The notes under the pieces are model-generated. The model was not told the DNA's origin and made no database searches. It saw only the letters and a list, made by a program, of their open reading frames with translations. Positions 45,192 through 54,275 of a stretch of DNA of 64,000 nucleotides are shown piece by piece. Position 1 is the stretch's first letter. The number at the start of each line of letters is the position of its first letter. The DNA comes from Shewanella frigidimarina (GTDB lineage: Bacteria > Pseudomonadota > Gammaproteobacteria > Enterobacterales > Shewanellaceae). The stretch lies in contig NZ_RKKE01000009.1 of the NCBI RefSeq assembly GCF_003797125.1, positions 33,976 through 97,975 on the forward strand, given 5' to 3'. Made by a program: the position numbers and the translations under genes.

Positions 45192-46046
45192 ATGACTCAA
45201 TCTGTTTCAGCCACATCTTTGCAGCGCAATGCAATAAAATTTGTTAAAACCAACACTCAGGTTCCGCTCACCATTGCTGTTAAAGCCATCAACGAACAAG
45301 GCCAGGTTGTCGATAAATTTGTCGCCTGCGAACGACCATTAACCGTGTATTTAAATTGGCGCCCTATCGTAACCTTAATGACATTGGGGGCTAAACCAGA
45401 GTCACTCACTATTGGCTACTTAAAAAACCAGGGGTTTATTAGCGAGTTAAGTCTATTAGAGTCGGTTATCGTTGATTGGGAAGTCAGTTCTGCGGCGGTG
45501 ATTACCCAAGAGGTTTCTGAAGATATTGAGCAGAAATTGTCTGAAAAAACGGTGACATCCGGTTGTGGCCAAGGCACTGTTTACGGTGGATTTTTACAAG
45601 GATTGGATGAGATTGATTTACCTACTCCATCACTCAAACAATCGACTATTTATGCCTTACTCGGCAATATCAATGCTTACAATGAAACCTATAAAAATGC
45701 CGGCGCTGTGCATGGTTGCGGAATATGCCAAGACGAACAAATTTTAGCATTTGTTGAAGATGTTGGCCGCCACAATGCCGTTGATACGTTGGCGGGAGAT
45801 ATGTGGTTAGATCAGCAATCGGGACACGATAAGATTTTCTACACCACAGGTAGATTAACGTCAGAAATGGTTATCAAAGTCGCTAAAATGGGCATACCTG
45901 TATTGTTGTCACGCAGTGGCGTTACCCAAATGGGCCTAGATTTGGCCATGCAGATGGGTATTACCTTAATAGCTCGTGCTAAAGGGCGACATTTTTTGGT
46001 GTATCACGGCAGTGAAACAATTGAGTTTGATGCCACTAAAGATTAA
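45192..46046 (+). CDS. fdhD: Formate dehydrogenase accessory sulfurtransferase FdhD
   Basis: Transfers sulfur to the Mo-bis-MGD cofactor before it is put into FdhA. 284 residues. Family segments are CERPLTVYLNWRP, LMTLGAKPESLTIGYLKNQGFI, NAGAVHGCGICQDEQ, FVEDVGRHNAVDTLAG, YTTGRLTSEMVIKVAKMGIPVLLSRSGVT. The reactive-cysteine loop reads TSGCGQGTVYGG with one Cys (C125) where E. coli has CxxC; the nearest CxxC here is C176-G-I-C179. It diverges from the fdh operon and its last 4 bases overlap the convergent rlmF gene. Confidence 0.93.
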   Translation: MTQSVSATSLQRNAIKFVKTNTQVPLTIAVKAINEQGQVVDKFVACERPLTVYLNWRPIVTLMTLGAKPESLTIGYLKNQGFISELSLLESVIVDWEVSSAAVITQEVSEDIEQKLSEKTVTSGCGQGTVYGGFLQGLDEIDLPTPSLKQSTIYALLGNINAYNETYKNAGAVHGCGICQDEQILAFVEDVGRHNAVDTLAGDMWLDQQSGHDKIFYTTGRLTSEMVIKVAKMGIPVLLSRSGVTQMGLDLAMQMGITLIARAKGRHFLVYHGSETIEFDATKD

Positions 46047-47125
46047 GGACGTAATGTGGTCCATTGTTGGTGTATTGCTGGGGTTAAAAAACTCCACGCT
46101 AAAATACGGGTCGCTTTATTACCTTGTGTCATCTCGATAGTTTTTACTTCCACTGCATTAAGCTGTTTAAGTAGTTGATAACAAGGTTTGAGATTGTCTG
46201 ACTTTGACACGAGTGACGTAAACCATAGCACTTGGTTGGCATAGTCACGGCTTTGTTTGATCATGTTGGCTAAAAATTGTTGCTCGCCTCCCTGGCACCA
46301 TAACTCGGCTTTTTGACCGCCAAAATTAAGCGTAGGTTTAGCCTGACTAAGCGCTAACTTATGCGATTGCTGACCATGTTTTTGTTGCTGGTTTTTGGCT
46401 AGATTTTTAACTTTTCGTAATGAACCTTCTGAAGCTTCAGCGAGTGAGCGATGAAACGGTGGATTACACAAGGTGACGTCAAACCGTTCATCTGCAGCGA
46501 TAATATTCTTAAATATATGCTCCGGTTGCGGCTGTAATCTTAACTGTAAATGAGCCGTAATCTTCTCGTTTTGCTGAGCAATTTTAGCAACATTGTCGAT
46601 AGACACAGGATCAATATCCGACGCCACAAATTGCCAACCGTAGGTTTGAATACCCAGCAATGGATAAATTCCATTGGCACCAGTGCCGATATCTAACCCT
46701 CGAATACTTGCCCCTTTGACTACTTTGCCTTTAACCGCTAATAAATCAGCAATGTAATGCAAATAGTCCACACGCCCAGGGACTGGCGGGCATAAATATC
46801 CTTCAGGAATATCCCAACCGTTAATATGATATTCGCTCAGCAATAATGCTGCATTAAGGCTTTTTACCGCTTTCGGATCAGCAAAATCAATAGAAGGATT
46901 ACCATAAGGATTTGGACGCACAAAAGCGGCTAGCGCTGGCATAGCAAGAATCAATGTAGCAAAGTCATAACCCTGTAGATGGGCATTACGCGGATGTAAT
47001 GCTTTCGATAACAGAGGCTTATTGGGCTTTACTGAAACAGGATTGACCTTGGCCGCTGATCGGCTTGGTGAGCGCTTAGCACTACTATGCTTGGCTCGCA
47101 TCGGAGGCGTTGTTGACCGAGTCAT
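46043..47125 (-). CDS. rlmF: 23S rRNA (adenine1618-N6)-methyltransferase RlmF
   Basis: Methylates A1618 of 23S rRNA. 360 residues with a basic, flexible N-terminus of about 40, then HPRNAHLQGYDFATLI and the Rossmann SAM site DIGTGANGIYPLLG, SDIDPVSI, and the N6-adenine catalytic motif CNPPFH. The match to RlmF is clear from HLQGYDF and YHINGWDIPEGYLCPPVPGRVDYLHYIADLL (in parts). It starts on the last base of the FliL-like gene's stop and runs into fdhD's 3' end. Confidence 0.94.
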   Translation of the reverse strand: MTRSTTPPMRAKHSSAKRSPSRSAAKVNPVSVKPNKPLLSKALHPRNAHLQGYDFATLILAMPALAAFVRPNPYGNPSIDFADPKAVKSLNAALLLSEYHINGWDIPEGYLCPPVPGRVDYLHYIADLLAVKGKVVKGASIRGLDIGTGANGIYPLLGIQTYGWQFVASDIDPVSIDNVAKIAQQNEKITAHLQLRLQPQPEHIFKNIIAADERFDVTLCNPPFHRSLAEASEGSLRKVKNLAKNQQQKHGQQSHKLALSQAKPTLNFGGQKAELWCQGGEQQFLANMIKQSRDYANQVLWFTSLVSKSDNLKPCYQLLKQLNAVEVKTIEMTQGNKATRILAWSFLTPAIHQQWTTLRP

Positions 47126-47526
47126 TAATCGTATAAATATTTAGTAAATAATAAGTTCACCACAATAGAGCGACCGACTTCTTGCTCCATAAGGCGGTTG
47201 ACCGTCTCATAGCATTCGCGGCGGATCTCTTCACGCCCAGATAAGGATTTAACCTTTTCTTCTGACTGATTACCCAAAATTTCAACAATGGCCGAGCGTA
47301 ACAAAGGATCGTGATGTTCTAAGCTCATTAAATCGTTCGGATCTTTTACCATCAATTCGACACTGATTTTAACAAAGCCTAACTTTTTACGGTTAGAAAT
47401 ATAATTAGTTACAATATCAGGCTCAAAACCGTAATAAGCATAATCTTCGACCGCTGGTTCATCTGCAGCATGGACATTAAATGCGAAACAACACAGCATA
47501 ACTAACGTTGAAACCAATTTCTTCAT
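47125..47526 (-). CDS. Exported FliL-like protein
   Basis: A 133-residue protein with a signal peptide (MKKLVSTLVMLCCFAFNVHA) instead of the usual membrane helix, then a FliL-type stomatin-like domain: YGFEPDIVTNYISNRKKLGFVKISVELMV, DPLLRSAIVEILGNQSEEKVKSLSGREEIRRE (in parts), and VVNLLFTKYLYD. Shewanella carries flagellar FliL elsewhere; this copy is not with flagellar genes. It overlaps rlmF by a base, so the two are translationally coupled. Function in motility is doubtful. Confidence 0.8.
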   Translation of the reverse strand: MKKLVSTLVMLCCFAFNVHAADEPAVEDYAYYGFEPDIVTNYISNRKKLGFVKISVELMVKDPNDLMSLEHHDPLLRSAIVEILGNQSEEKVKSLSGREEIRRECYETVNRLMEQEVGRSIVVNLLFTKYLYD

Positions 47527-47652
47527 AGTGAGAGACACCCTTTTAATGTGGAACGTTAATTAAATAAGCCATCGTGCCCACTCCCTAAGAGTGTTTGCTC
47601 ATCTTTGACATGATAGACTACTGCCGTTGAGATATATTGTAACGAGTTTTAG

Positions 47653-48267
47653 ATGAACGTGACCAGTATTAGCTTTCCTTATGGTGAATCAATTCATTGG
47701 TTTTCGCCACAAAAGATCGATTCATTGCCTCATAGCCAACTTAAAGAGTGGCTATTAGCAACCGGAAGTTTGACCCAACGCCTCAAGACACACTGCAAAC
47801 ACTTTGAAGTAAAAGTGTTAGGCGAGCATTTACTTGAGCCTCTGGCGGATGAATTTCCTGCTCAAACTAACCCCGTTTGGGTCCGCGAAGTATTATTGTG
47901 TCTTGACGGTACCCCGTGGGTATTTGCCCGCACACTGATCCCACAAAATATTTTAGGCCTTCACCCCCCTAACGATCAAAGTACTGATGATAAACAGAAT
48001 TGTAATCAGCAAAATGACTTTACTCGCCTTGGCACTCGGCCTTTAGGTGAATTATTGTTTAGTAGCCCAGACATTACTCCCGGCAATATTGAAGTCGCTC
48101 AGTTTGAAACCTGTGGCCGTTTAGCTGCCCTAGCCACCAGCTTAAATCAGCAGGTTAATAGTCGTTTATGGGGACGTAGACGTTACTTTAACTTGCACGG
48201 TTCACAGCTAATTGTCAGCGAAATATTTCTGCCTGCTGCGGTCGAGTACATCAACCAAAGCATTTAA
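47653..48267 (+). CDS. ubiC: Chorismate pyruvate-lyase UbiC
   Basis: Makes 4-hydroxybenzoate from chorismate, the first step of ubiquinone synthesis. 204 residues; WVREVLLCLDGTPWVFARTLIP carries the Arg that binds the substrate, LGTRPLGELLFS is the family core, and NLHGSQLIVSEIFLPA includes the C-terminal Glu. A Gln/Asn-rich insertion (about 110-120) interrupts the middle. No ubiA follows, unlike in E. coli. Confidence 0.9.
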   Translation: MNVTSISFPYGESIHWFSPQKIDSLPHSQLKEWLLATGSLTQRLKTHCKHFEVKVLGEHLLEPLADEFPAQTNPVWVREVLLCLDGTPWVFARTLIPQNILGLHPPNDQSTDDKQNCNQQNDFTRLGTRPLGELLFSSPDITPGNIEVAQFETCGRLAALATSLNQQVNSRLWGRRRYFNLHGSQLIVSEIFLPAAVEYINQSI

Positions 48268-48316
48268 CATTAATGCAAATCCGGTCTCGAAAATTTGACT
48301 CCGTAATCAAAACAAA

Positions 48317-48343
48317 AAACGCCCTTACGGGCGTTTCTGTTAT
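48317..48343 (-). terminator. Terminator downstream of the M6 protease
   Basis: AAACGCCC-TTAC-GGGCGTTT has T on the minus strand just after the protease gene ending at 48358. It could also stop ubiC. Confidence 0.85.
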
Positions 48344-48357
48344 TTAGGTACGTAACA

Positions 48358-51195
48358 CTAAACCCGTTTGCGGTGATAACCTAATAGGCCTAGCATCAAT
48401 ACACTTAACCACCCCAAACTACCGCCGCTACTACCACTGTCTGTTGTGGTTGGTGTAGTCACAGCCACTATTGGCGTCGATACAGTGATTGCTTGATTTG
48501 CTGTCGACTCATTACCCTGAGAATCGGTGGTCTTTAAGGTAATGGTATAAGTGCCAGCGGCTGTATAGGTATGACTTGGATTTTGCGCCGTACTAGTACT
48601 GCTATCGCCAAAGTCCCATTGATAAGTCAAATTACCAAAACCTTGGCTGGAGGTGTTTGTCAGAGCCACAGTTAAGTTAGTCGGTAATAAAGTAAAAGCT
48701 GCTATTGGCAGAATAACCACTCGGACTACTTCGATTGCTGTCACGGTATTACCCGCGCCATCGGTAACAATAACACTGACGTTATAATCACCCGATGTGG
48801 AATAAGTATAGCTAGGGGCAGTATCGGTACTTGTGGCATTATTCACGCCAAACGACCATGTATAAGTGTAATCAGTGCCGCCACTCACGACCACATTAAA
48901 ACTAACATCAGCACCGGTTGCTTGTGCATTAATGTCGGCGACAAGTGTAACCGGTGGTAGCACGCTGCTGTCAGACAAAGCAAATTCAACAGTTGCAGTA
49001 CTGCTGTCTGTTGCTTGCTCTGTGACTTGCATGGTTAGGCCTAACTCAGGCAATATCAGCCCGGCCTGTGGTTTTAGCGGCGCGCTGTAATCACGGTTGT
49101 CATCAAATAGTGGCTCGGCAGCTAAGTGGTTATCACCACTGTATGTACTTTGGGCAAATAAGCTAAATGCTGCATCGCGAATTTGCACATCAGTAGATTG
49201 ACTGCCTATCAAACTTTGGTCTGCATCAACCACGCCAATTAACCCTTCCCCTGGATGATCAGAGACATTGTTATCGGTTTGATTAAAGTTTTCTAACCAT
49301 AACAGCACACCTGGTTCGTATTTGTCATAAACCAGCCCAGCATCTACACCTTGGTGGCTGCGTAATTGCACAATGTAACGTCTCGCTTTACCAGCAAGAC
49401 TATCTTCAATACGGCTAAAACCAGATAGCGTTGCAACGCCGCTTGATTCAGCTCCATCGATATAAAATACCGTGCCTTGGTTAGTTAATTGAATATCATC
49501 AATCGCCATACCATAACCACCAACTGCTTCATCGGTTTTATAGACCACACTGATTTGCACATCACGACCGGCATATGCACTCAAATCAAAATTTAAATCC
49601 ACCCAAGAATCGCTTCCATACGCGGTACTAATGTTGCTCGATTTACCGCTAATAGAGTGTTTTACCGTAGGGTAAATTGAATTTGTACTATTTGTGTAGT
49701 TACCTTCTATTGCAACGCTATCAACCAACACTTGCACATAATCATAATCGTCTTCTATATCCCAATGGGCTTGAAATGATAATGCTAATGGCGTATCTAA
49801 TGGTAAGGTCACATCAAAAGACATGGCATTATTGATCATATTACCCTGACCTGAATAATACTGATATTGACCCGTTAATGGTGCTTTAAAAGCAACAGCC
49901 TCAGCTGGTAGCGCTATAGATAGCTGGTTTACGGCATCTGTATTGACGGCATGGTTAAGTTGCACCGCGGTACCGCTACTGGTTAAATCGGCAAGAGATA
50001 TATGCTGCTCATTAACCCACTTACCTTTGTATTTTTGCTGTAAGAAAGATTTTGCATATGGGCTAAAACCACTTGGTTGAGCACCAGCAATACTACCGGT
50101 CCAGCTACCGCCAGACATCAATGACCAAGAACCTACAGGTGAACCATCACCACTATTAGTAGTGTCGTACTCATCGGGTAAGCCTAAATCATGACCAAAC
50201 TCGTGGGTGCATACTCCTGCCGCAGCATCGATTGGCTGCACGGTGTAACCGAATATCTTAAGGGCCCGGCCAGGAATAACATAACCATTGGTATTTGAAT
50301 CGACATAAAAACGATGCGACCAAATTGCATCCTCACCCAATACTCCACCACCAGCTTCTTCACCGATGCTTGAATGAAACAGCATCACGTGATCGATAAT
50401 ACCGTCAGCTTCATCATAATTACCGTCGCCATCGATATCGAAAGGGTCTTCAATATCATAGCTTTCAAGTTCAGTATCACTCATACCGCTTACTGCTTTG
50501 GTGACAGCTTCTTTTACTAGCTCTGGGACGGCTTTATCGTTGTCATCGGAGTCGTTGCCACCATAATAAGCGGCATTATTGTCTGCGGTGACCCAGTCTT
50601 GTACTTGACCGGTAAAATAAAAACTATTGCCGGACACCGCCTGAAAATACTGATGTGCCGATTGCAGCGTTTGATTACTTGGGCCTGTAAAACCAGTTTC
50701 TGAAAATAGCAGTTGCTGATAATGTGATGTTGGGTAGCTGCTGTAATACATGTCCGTATCACCTACGTTAAGCTGGTTAGCATCATGAGGTAAATCAGGA
50801 AAGTCTACCAATACAGCTAACACCTTTACCGTTTTAGTAATATCTTGATCGGCTAAGACTTTGTTATTTGCTGCGGCATATTGAACATTTTTAGTGTTTT
50901 TTTGCGCTGAGCGTTTAATGCGTAATTGTTCCGCTTTCACTTCTATGGCAGCAGGTTTAAAAGTGGTATTTCGGCCACGGCTTACAAAAGCATCTACTGC
51001 AGCTTGTTTTTCAGCTTCGCTGGCATCAACACTCACTTCGCCACGTTTAATTAACCAATACAACACTTGTTGTTCATTAATTAGCCCCGCATCAGCAGGA
51101 GTGCCTGTTTGTGGAGCAGCAACAGCAGCCATACCGCTACATGCAAGCAATAAGGATGAAACGGCTAACCCTTGATATTTAGTCAACTTACTCAT
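48358..51195 (-). CDS. Secreted M6 metalloprotease with PKD domains and GlyGly-CTERM tail
   Basis: A 945-residue secreted protease of the immune inhibitor A type. Signal peptide at 1-27. A propeptide leads to the peptidase with HEFGHDLGLPDEYD (331-344), the HExxHxxGxxD zinc motif, and GSWSLMSGGSW with the Met-turn. FDIDGDGNYDEADG at about 252 is EF-hand-like. Residues about 550-600 hold a MAM/LamG-like segment, 760-830 and 845-905 two PKD domains (FSFGVN, YTYSTSGDYNVSVIVTD and TYQWDFGDSST). The end GGSLGWLSVLMLGLLGYHRKRV is a GlyGly-CTERM sorting signal, cut by rhombosortase. Its ATG overlaps the lipoprotein stop as TAATG. Confidence 0.92.
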   Translation of the reverse strand: MSKLTKYQGLAVSSLLLACSGMAAVAAPQTGTPADAGLINEQQVLYWLIKRGEVSVDASEAEKQAAVDAFVSRGRNTTFKPAAIEVKAEQLRIKRSAQKNTKNVQYAAANNKVLADQDITKTVKVLAVLVDFPDLPHDANQLNVGDTDMYYSSYPTSHYQQLLFSETGFTGPSNQTLQSAHQYFQAVSGNSFYFTGQVQDWVTADNNAAYYGGNDSDDNDKAVPELVKEAVTKAVSGMSDTELESYDIEDPFDIDGDGNYDEADGIIDHVMLFHSSIGEEAGGGVLGEDAIWSHRFYVDSNTNGYVIPGRALKIFGYTVQPIDAAAGVCTHEFGHDLGLPDEYDTTNSGDGSPVGSWSLMSGGSWTGSIAGAQPSGFSPYAKSFLQQKYKGKWVNEQHISLADLTSSGTAVQLNHAVNTDAVNQLSIALPAEAVAFKAPLTGQYQYYSGQGNMINNAMSFDVTLPLDTPLALSFQAHWDIEDDYDYVQVLVDSVAIEGNYTNSTNSIYPTVKHSISGKSSNISTAYGSDSWVDLNFDLSAYAGRDVQISVVYKTDEAVGGYGMAIDDIQLTNQGTVFYIDGAESSGVATLSGFSRIEDSLAGKARRYIVQLRSHQGVDAGLVYDKYEPGVLLWLENFNQTDNNVSDHPGEGLIGVVDADQSLIGSQSTDVQIRDAAFSLFAQSTYSGDNHLAAEPLFDDNRDYSAPLKPQAGLILPELGLTMQVTEQATDSSTATVEFALSDSSVLPPVTLVADINAQATGADVSFNVVVSGGTDYTYTWSFGVNNATSTDTAPSYTYSTSGDYNVSVIVTDGAGNTVTAIEVVRVVILPIAAFTLLPTNLTVALTNTSSQGFGNLTYQWDFGDSSTSTAQNPSHTYTAAGTYTITLKTTDSQGNESTANQAITVSTPIVAVTTPTTTDSGSSGGSLGWLSVLMLGLLGYHRKRV

Positions 51196-51512
51196 TACGA
51201 CTTACCTGTATTTGGTGTTGGTTTATGGCATTTTTCAAATGCTTTTTGGCGTTTAGTTATATAATCAGCAACAATTTTATCTATTTGTGCTTGATCCATG
51301 TCAGCGGTGATGAGCCCTTTCTTGCGCAAATTTTCAGTTAATTTGGTGCGGTCACGTAAAGGTGGCATCGCACTTGGACCACAATCTTTAATTAATGGTT
51401 TGGTTACCACTACAGTGGCTGCTTGTTCGTCTACCTTTGATGCTGCTGACTGATTTTGACACCCTTGCAAGGTCATAAAAACAAGCCCCAACATGACGAT
51501 AATATATTTCAT
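51195..51512 (-). CDS. Small lipoprotein coupled to the M6 protease
   Basis: A 105-residue lipoprotein: MKYIIVMLGLVFMTLQGC ends in the lipobox LQGC. The mature part is short and charged, with IKDCGPSAMPPLRDRTKLTENLRKKG and KAFEKCHKP, so two Cys could form a disulfide. No family recognised. Its stop overlaps the protease start (TAATG), which means the two proteins are made in proportion. A periplasmic partner of the protease is the obvious guess; it is untested. Confidence 0.75.
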   Translation of the reverse strand: MKYIIVMLGLVFMTLQGCQNQSAASKVDEQAATVVVTKPLIKDCGPSAMPPLRDRTKLTENLRKKGLITADMDQAQIDKIVADYITKRQKAFEKCHKPTPNTGKS

Positions 51513-51648
51513 AATTCACCCCAAACAATAATTACATGACATTAACAGTTGCAACCACAGGGTTACAATTAAATTAGACATTCTTTAATGTAAATAAATC
51601 TATTCGATTAAAAATTAATACAAATGGCTATTAACCCAGCGCCCAAAA

Positions 51649-51682
51649 GCAGCAAGCCGACTCTGTTGAGTCGGCTTGCTGC
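51649..51682 (-). terminator. Terminator of yhgN
   Basis: A perfect 15-bp stem (51649-51663 with 51668-51682) around TGTT, with TTTT following on the minus strand, 38 bases after the yhgN stop. Confidence 0.88.
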
Positions 51683-51719
51683 AGTTACTTGGCACAATGT
51701 TTATCTATAACAATTTAGC

Positions 51720-52316
51720 TTAATTTACCGTGGAGTTGATATAATTTGATATTCCATCCAGTAACATTTGTACTGATATCATCACCAATACCATCCCCAT
51801 TAGTCGCTCTACCGCGATTAAGCCTTTCTCACCAAGGATACGAGTAAACAACTTATAGAACATTAAAATAACGGCACTCATGCCCCATGCTGAGACCAAC
51901 GCAATAGTCCAATCTGTCATGCGGCTGCTATCTGTGTGCGCCAATAGTATCAAGGCCGCTAAAATAGATGGACCAGCCATTAGCGGGATAGCCATCGGAA
52001 CAATAAAAGGCTCTTCACCAGCGGCTAATCCAGCCACGCCCCCAGGCGAAGGGAAGATCATTTTAATCGCGATTAAAAATAAGATAATGCCGCCCGCAAT
52101 GCTAACGGATTCAGAACGTAAGTTCAGAAAGTTAAGAATAGCTTCACCAGCATACAAAAACGACAACATGATAACCAACGCAAACAGCAGTTCGCGGATT
52201 AAGACTTTACGGCGTTTTTTGGGATCAATATGCCGCAATATGGAAGCGAATATAGGTAAATTACCCAGCGGATCCATAATCAAGAACAACATGACGGCTG
52301 CAGAAAAAATATCCAT
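51720..52316 (-). CDS. yhgN: MarC/YhgN-family membrane protein
   Basis: A 198-residue, six-helix inner-membrane protein of the MarC family. AAVMLFLIMDPLGNLPIFASIL, SVSIAGGIILFLIAIKMIFPS and GEEPFIVPMAIPLMAGPSILAALILL (in parts) match E. coli YhgN closely, as does the length. ATG 52316 gives the YhgN start; twenty upstream codons are unneeded. Called an NAAT transporter in databases; the substrate is not established. Single gene. Confidence 0.9.
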   Translation of the reverse strand: MDIFSAAVMLFLIMDPLGNLPIFASILRHIDPKKRRKVLIRELLFALVIMLSFLYAGEAILNFLNLRSESVSIAGGIILFLIAIKMIFPSPGGVAGLAAGEEPFIVPMAIPLMAGPSILAALILLAHTDSSRMTDWTIALVSAWGMSAVILMFYKLFTRILGEKGLIAVERLMGMVLVMISVQMLLDGISNYINSTVN

Positions 52317-52633
52317 GGACAACAATCTTTTAATTAACAAAATATGGGCTACATTGTATACCCAACGCAGTAACATAAGCGATGAAAACAGCCAGTTTAT
52401 TGATGATTACAAGGCGTTAGTTGTTAATAATAGTGAACAATGCCTCATCACAAATAGCCACATACGCTTGCCAAAGTGATGACCTGAGAAAGTTTTTTGG
52501 CTTTAACGTCAATGACTAGATCTGCATTCTCTATAGGTTCTAAGTAAATTTTTCAGCTTGAGATATTCACACGCTACAATACTGGTTTAAAATGGTATAC
52601 TGCGTTGTTTTTTTCGATTTATTTCTGGATAAC

Positions 52634-54220
52634 ATGCTCTATCTAATCGCTAGCTGTATTGCACTGCTGTTTGGGCCACTTTTTTATCGCTTCTTTTCAT
52701 CAGGTAGCGGATTACAAAAAGGCCTAGATGGATTTATATTCGTCTCCCTTGGCGGATTGGTGCTCATTCATATTTTGCCAGAACTGTTGGAGCATGGTGG
52801 GTTTATCACGCTATTGTTTGTCATGCTTGGCGTTTGGGGCCCGACAGCCAGTGAAAAACTGTTTCATCGATATTCAGAAATCACCCACAACATCACCCTC
52901 ACTCTCGGCATTGGCGGACTATTACTGCACACCATTACGGACGGTGGAGCGATGGTATTGGCACAACAAGAAGGCAATTCGACACTTCTAGCCTTAGGCG
53001 TGATCATGCACCGCCTACCTGTTGGTGTCGCCATTTGGTGGTTACTCAAACCTCAAGTCGGCACTCGATGGGCTAGCGCCGTTTTAGCTGCAATGATGGT
53101 ATTAACCAGCGTCGGCTACTTTGCTGGCGAACATTTGTTAACTCAATTAAGTCTTGAAAACACGGTTTACTTGCAAGCCTTTGTTACCGGTTCCATTTTG
53201 CACGTTGTATTACATCAACCACATGGCCACCAACAAGAAGACAAGCAAGGTCAATATCAATACCAAGCAGGCATTGGCAGCCTATTAGGTTTAGGGTTAT
53301 TAGCCCTGCTACTGCTGATGGATACTGGCGGCCATGAACACGCTCATAAAGACCATGGTTCAGAGCAATTCGTTAGTTGGTTACTGACTATTTCTCCGAT
53401 CCTATTAGGCAGTTACTTTATCGCCACCGCTAGGTTTGCATCAGGATTACGACCATCTCATCCTTCCCTAGGATTACGTTGGTTACAGCGTTTAGCCGGA
53501 CCTGAAGCATTGTTAATTACCTTATTACTATTGGGCCCTTGGTTTGCGCTTTACCAAATATTGGGGCTATTAGCTATTGGGGCACTAATGACACTGACAA
53601 AAGTTGATATAACAGATCCGCACCCAACACTATCAGAGTCACCTTGGCGCTTTGGCTTTAGCCAATTAGTCGACCGAAGTGCCCCCTGGATTATCCTTAG
53701 CTTAGTATTAGCAAACTTGATAGGTCATCCATCTGTTCCGCTTGAGAACCCTGCATTACAGGTATTTATTTTACTATTAGTCTTTTTGCCGATGCGTTTT
53801 TGTAATTTAGGCACGGTAATTTTGGCACTTGCCTTGGCTTACAGTGGTTGGAGCCAAATTGCAGTGGCATTTACTTTACTCGCAGCGCCGGTACTCAGCA
53901 TCGGTCAGTTGAAGTTAATGAATTGGAAACAAGGACTCATGTTAGGCGGGATTTTACTGGTAGGATTAATGGTGGCAGATCAACTCACTCTGAGCTCATC
54001 ATTAACATTACAGTTACCTGAATCGGTCAATATACTTGGTCTAGTAGCAATCGTTTTATTGTTTGGCGCCAGCTTATTGCGACTTGGACCTCGAAAGTTT
54101 TTAAGCCGTTTGATGATCAACCTAAAATCAGCACCACATAGCCATGACCACGGCCATCATTCAGACACCAAAGCTGCACATCATCACGAGTCAGCTGCGA
54201 CACATAAGCATCATCATTAA
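52634..54220 (+). CDS. ZIP-like N-terminal half fused to a second permease-like half
   Basis: A 528-residue membrane protein with about 13 helices. Residues 1-190 resemble a ZIP metal transporter: HILPELLEHGG, then LLLHTITDGGAMV (His and Asp where ZIP helix IV has its ligands) and VIMHRLPVGVAIWWLL (helix V). A His-rich loop GHEHAHKDHG follows, then a second half with ISPILLGSYFIAT, WIILSLVLANLIG and AGIG-like stretches of unknown family. The end is a His cluster (APHSHDHGHHSDTKAAHHHE). ATG 52634 starts a helix directly; an ATG at 52592 would add 14 residues. Probably transports or buffers a divalent metal. No neighbour confirms it. Confidence 0.6.
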   Translation: MLYLIASCIALLFGPLFYRFFSSGSGLQKGLDGFIFVSLGGLVLIHILPELLEHGGFITLLFVMLGVWGPTASEKLFHRYSEITHNITLTLGIGGLLLHTITDGGAMVLAQQEGNSTLLALGVIMHRLPVGVAIWWLLKPQVGTRWASAVLAAMMVLTSVGYFAGEHLLTQLSLENTVYLQAFVTGSILHVVLHQPHGHQQEDKQGQYQYQAGIGSLLGLGLLALLLLMDTGGHEHAHKDHGSEQFVSWLLTISPILLGSYFIATARFASGLRPSHPSLGLRWLQRLAGPEALLITLLLLGPWFALYQILGLLAIGALMTLTKVDITDPHPTLSESPWRFGFSQLVDRSAPWIILSLVLANLIGHPSVPLENPALQVFILLLVFLPMRFCNLGTVILALALAYSGWSQIAVAFTLLAAPVLSIGQLKLMNWKQGLMLGGILLVGLMVADQLTLSSSLTLQLPESVNILGLVAIVLLFGASLLRLGPRKFLSRLMINLKSAPHSHDHGHHSDTKAAHHHESAATHKHHH

Positions 54221-54275
54221 TCATAATCGATTTATTAGGTTATGATGGCGGTGTCGATATTTTTAAGGGACTGCC

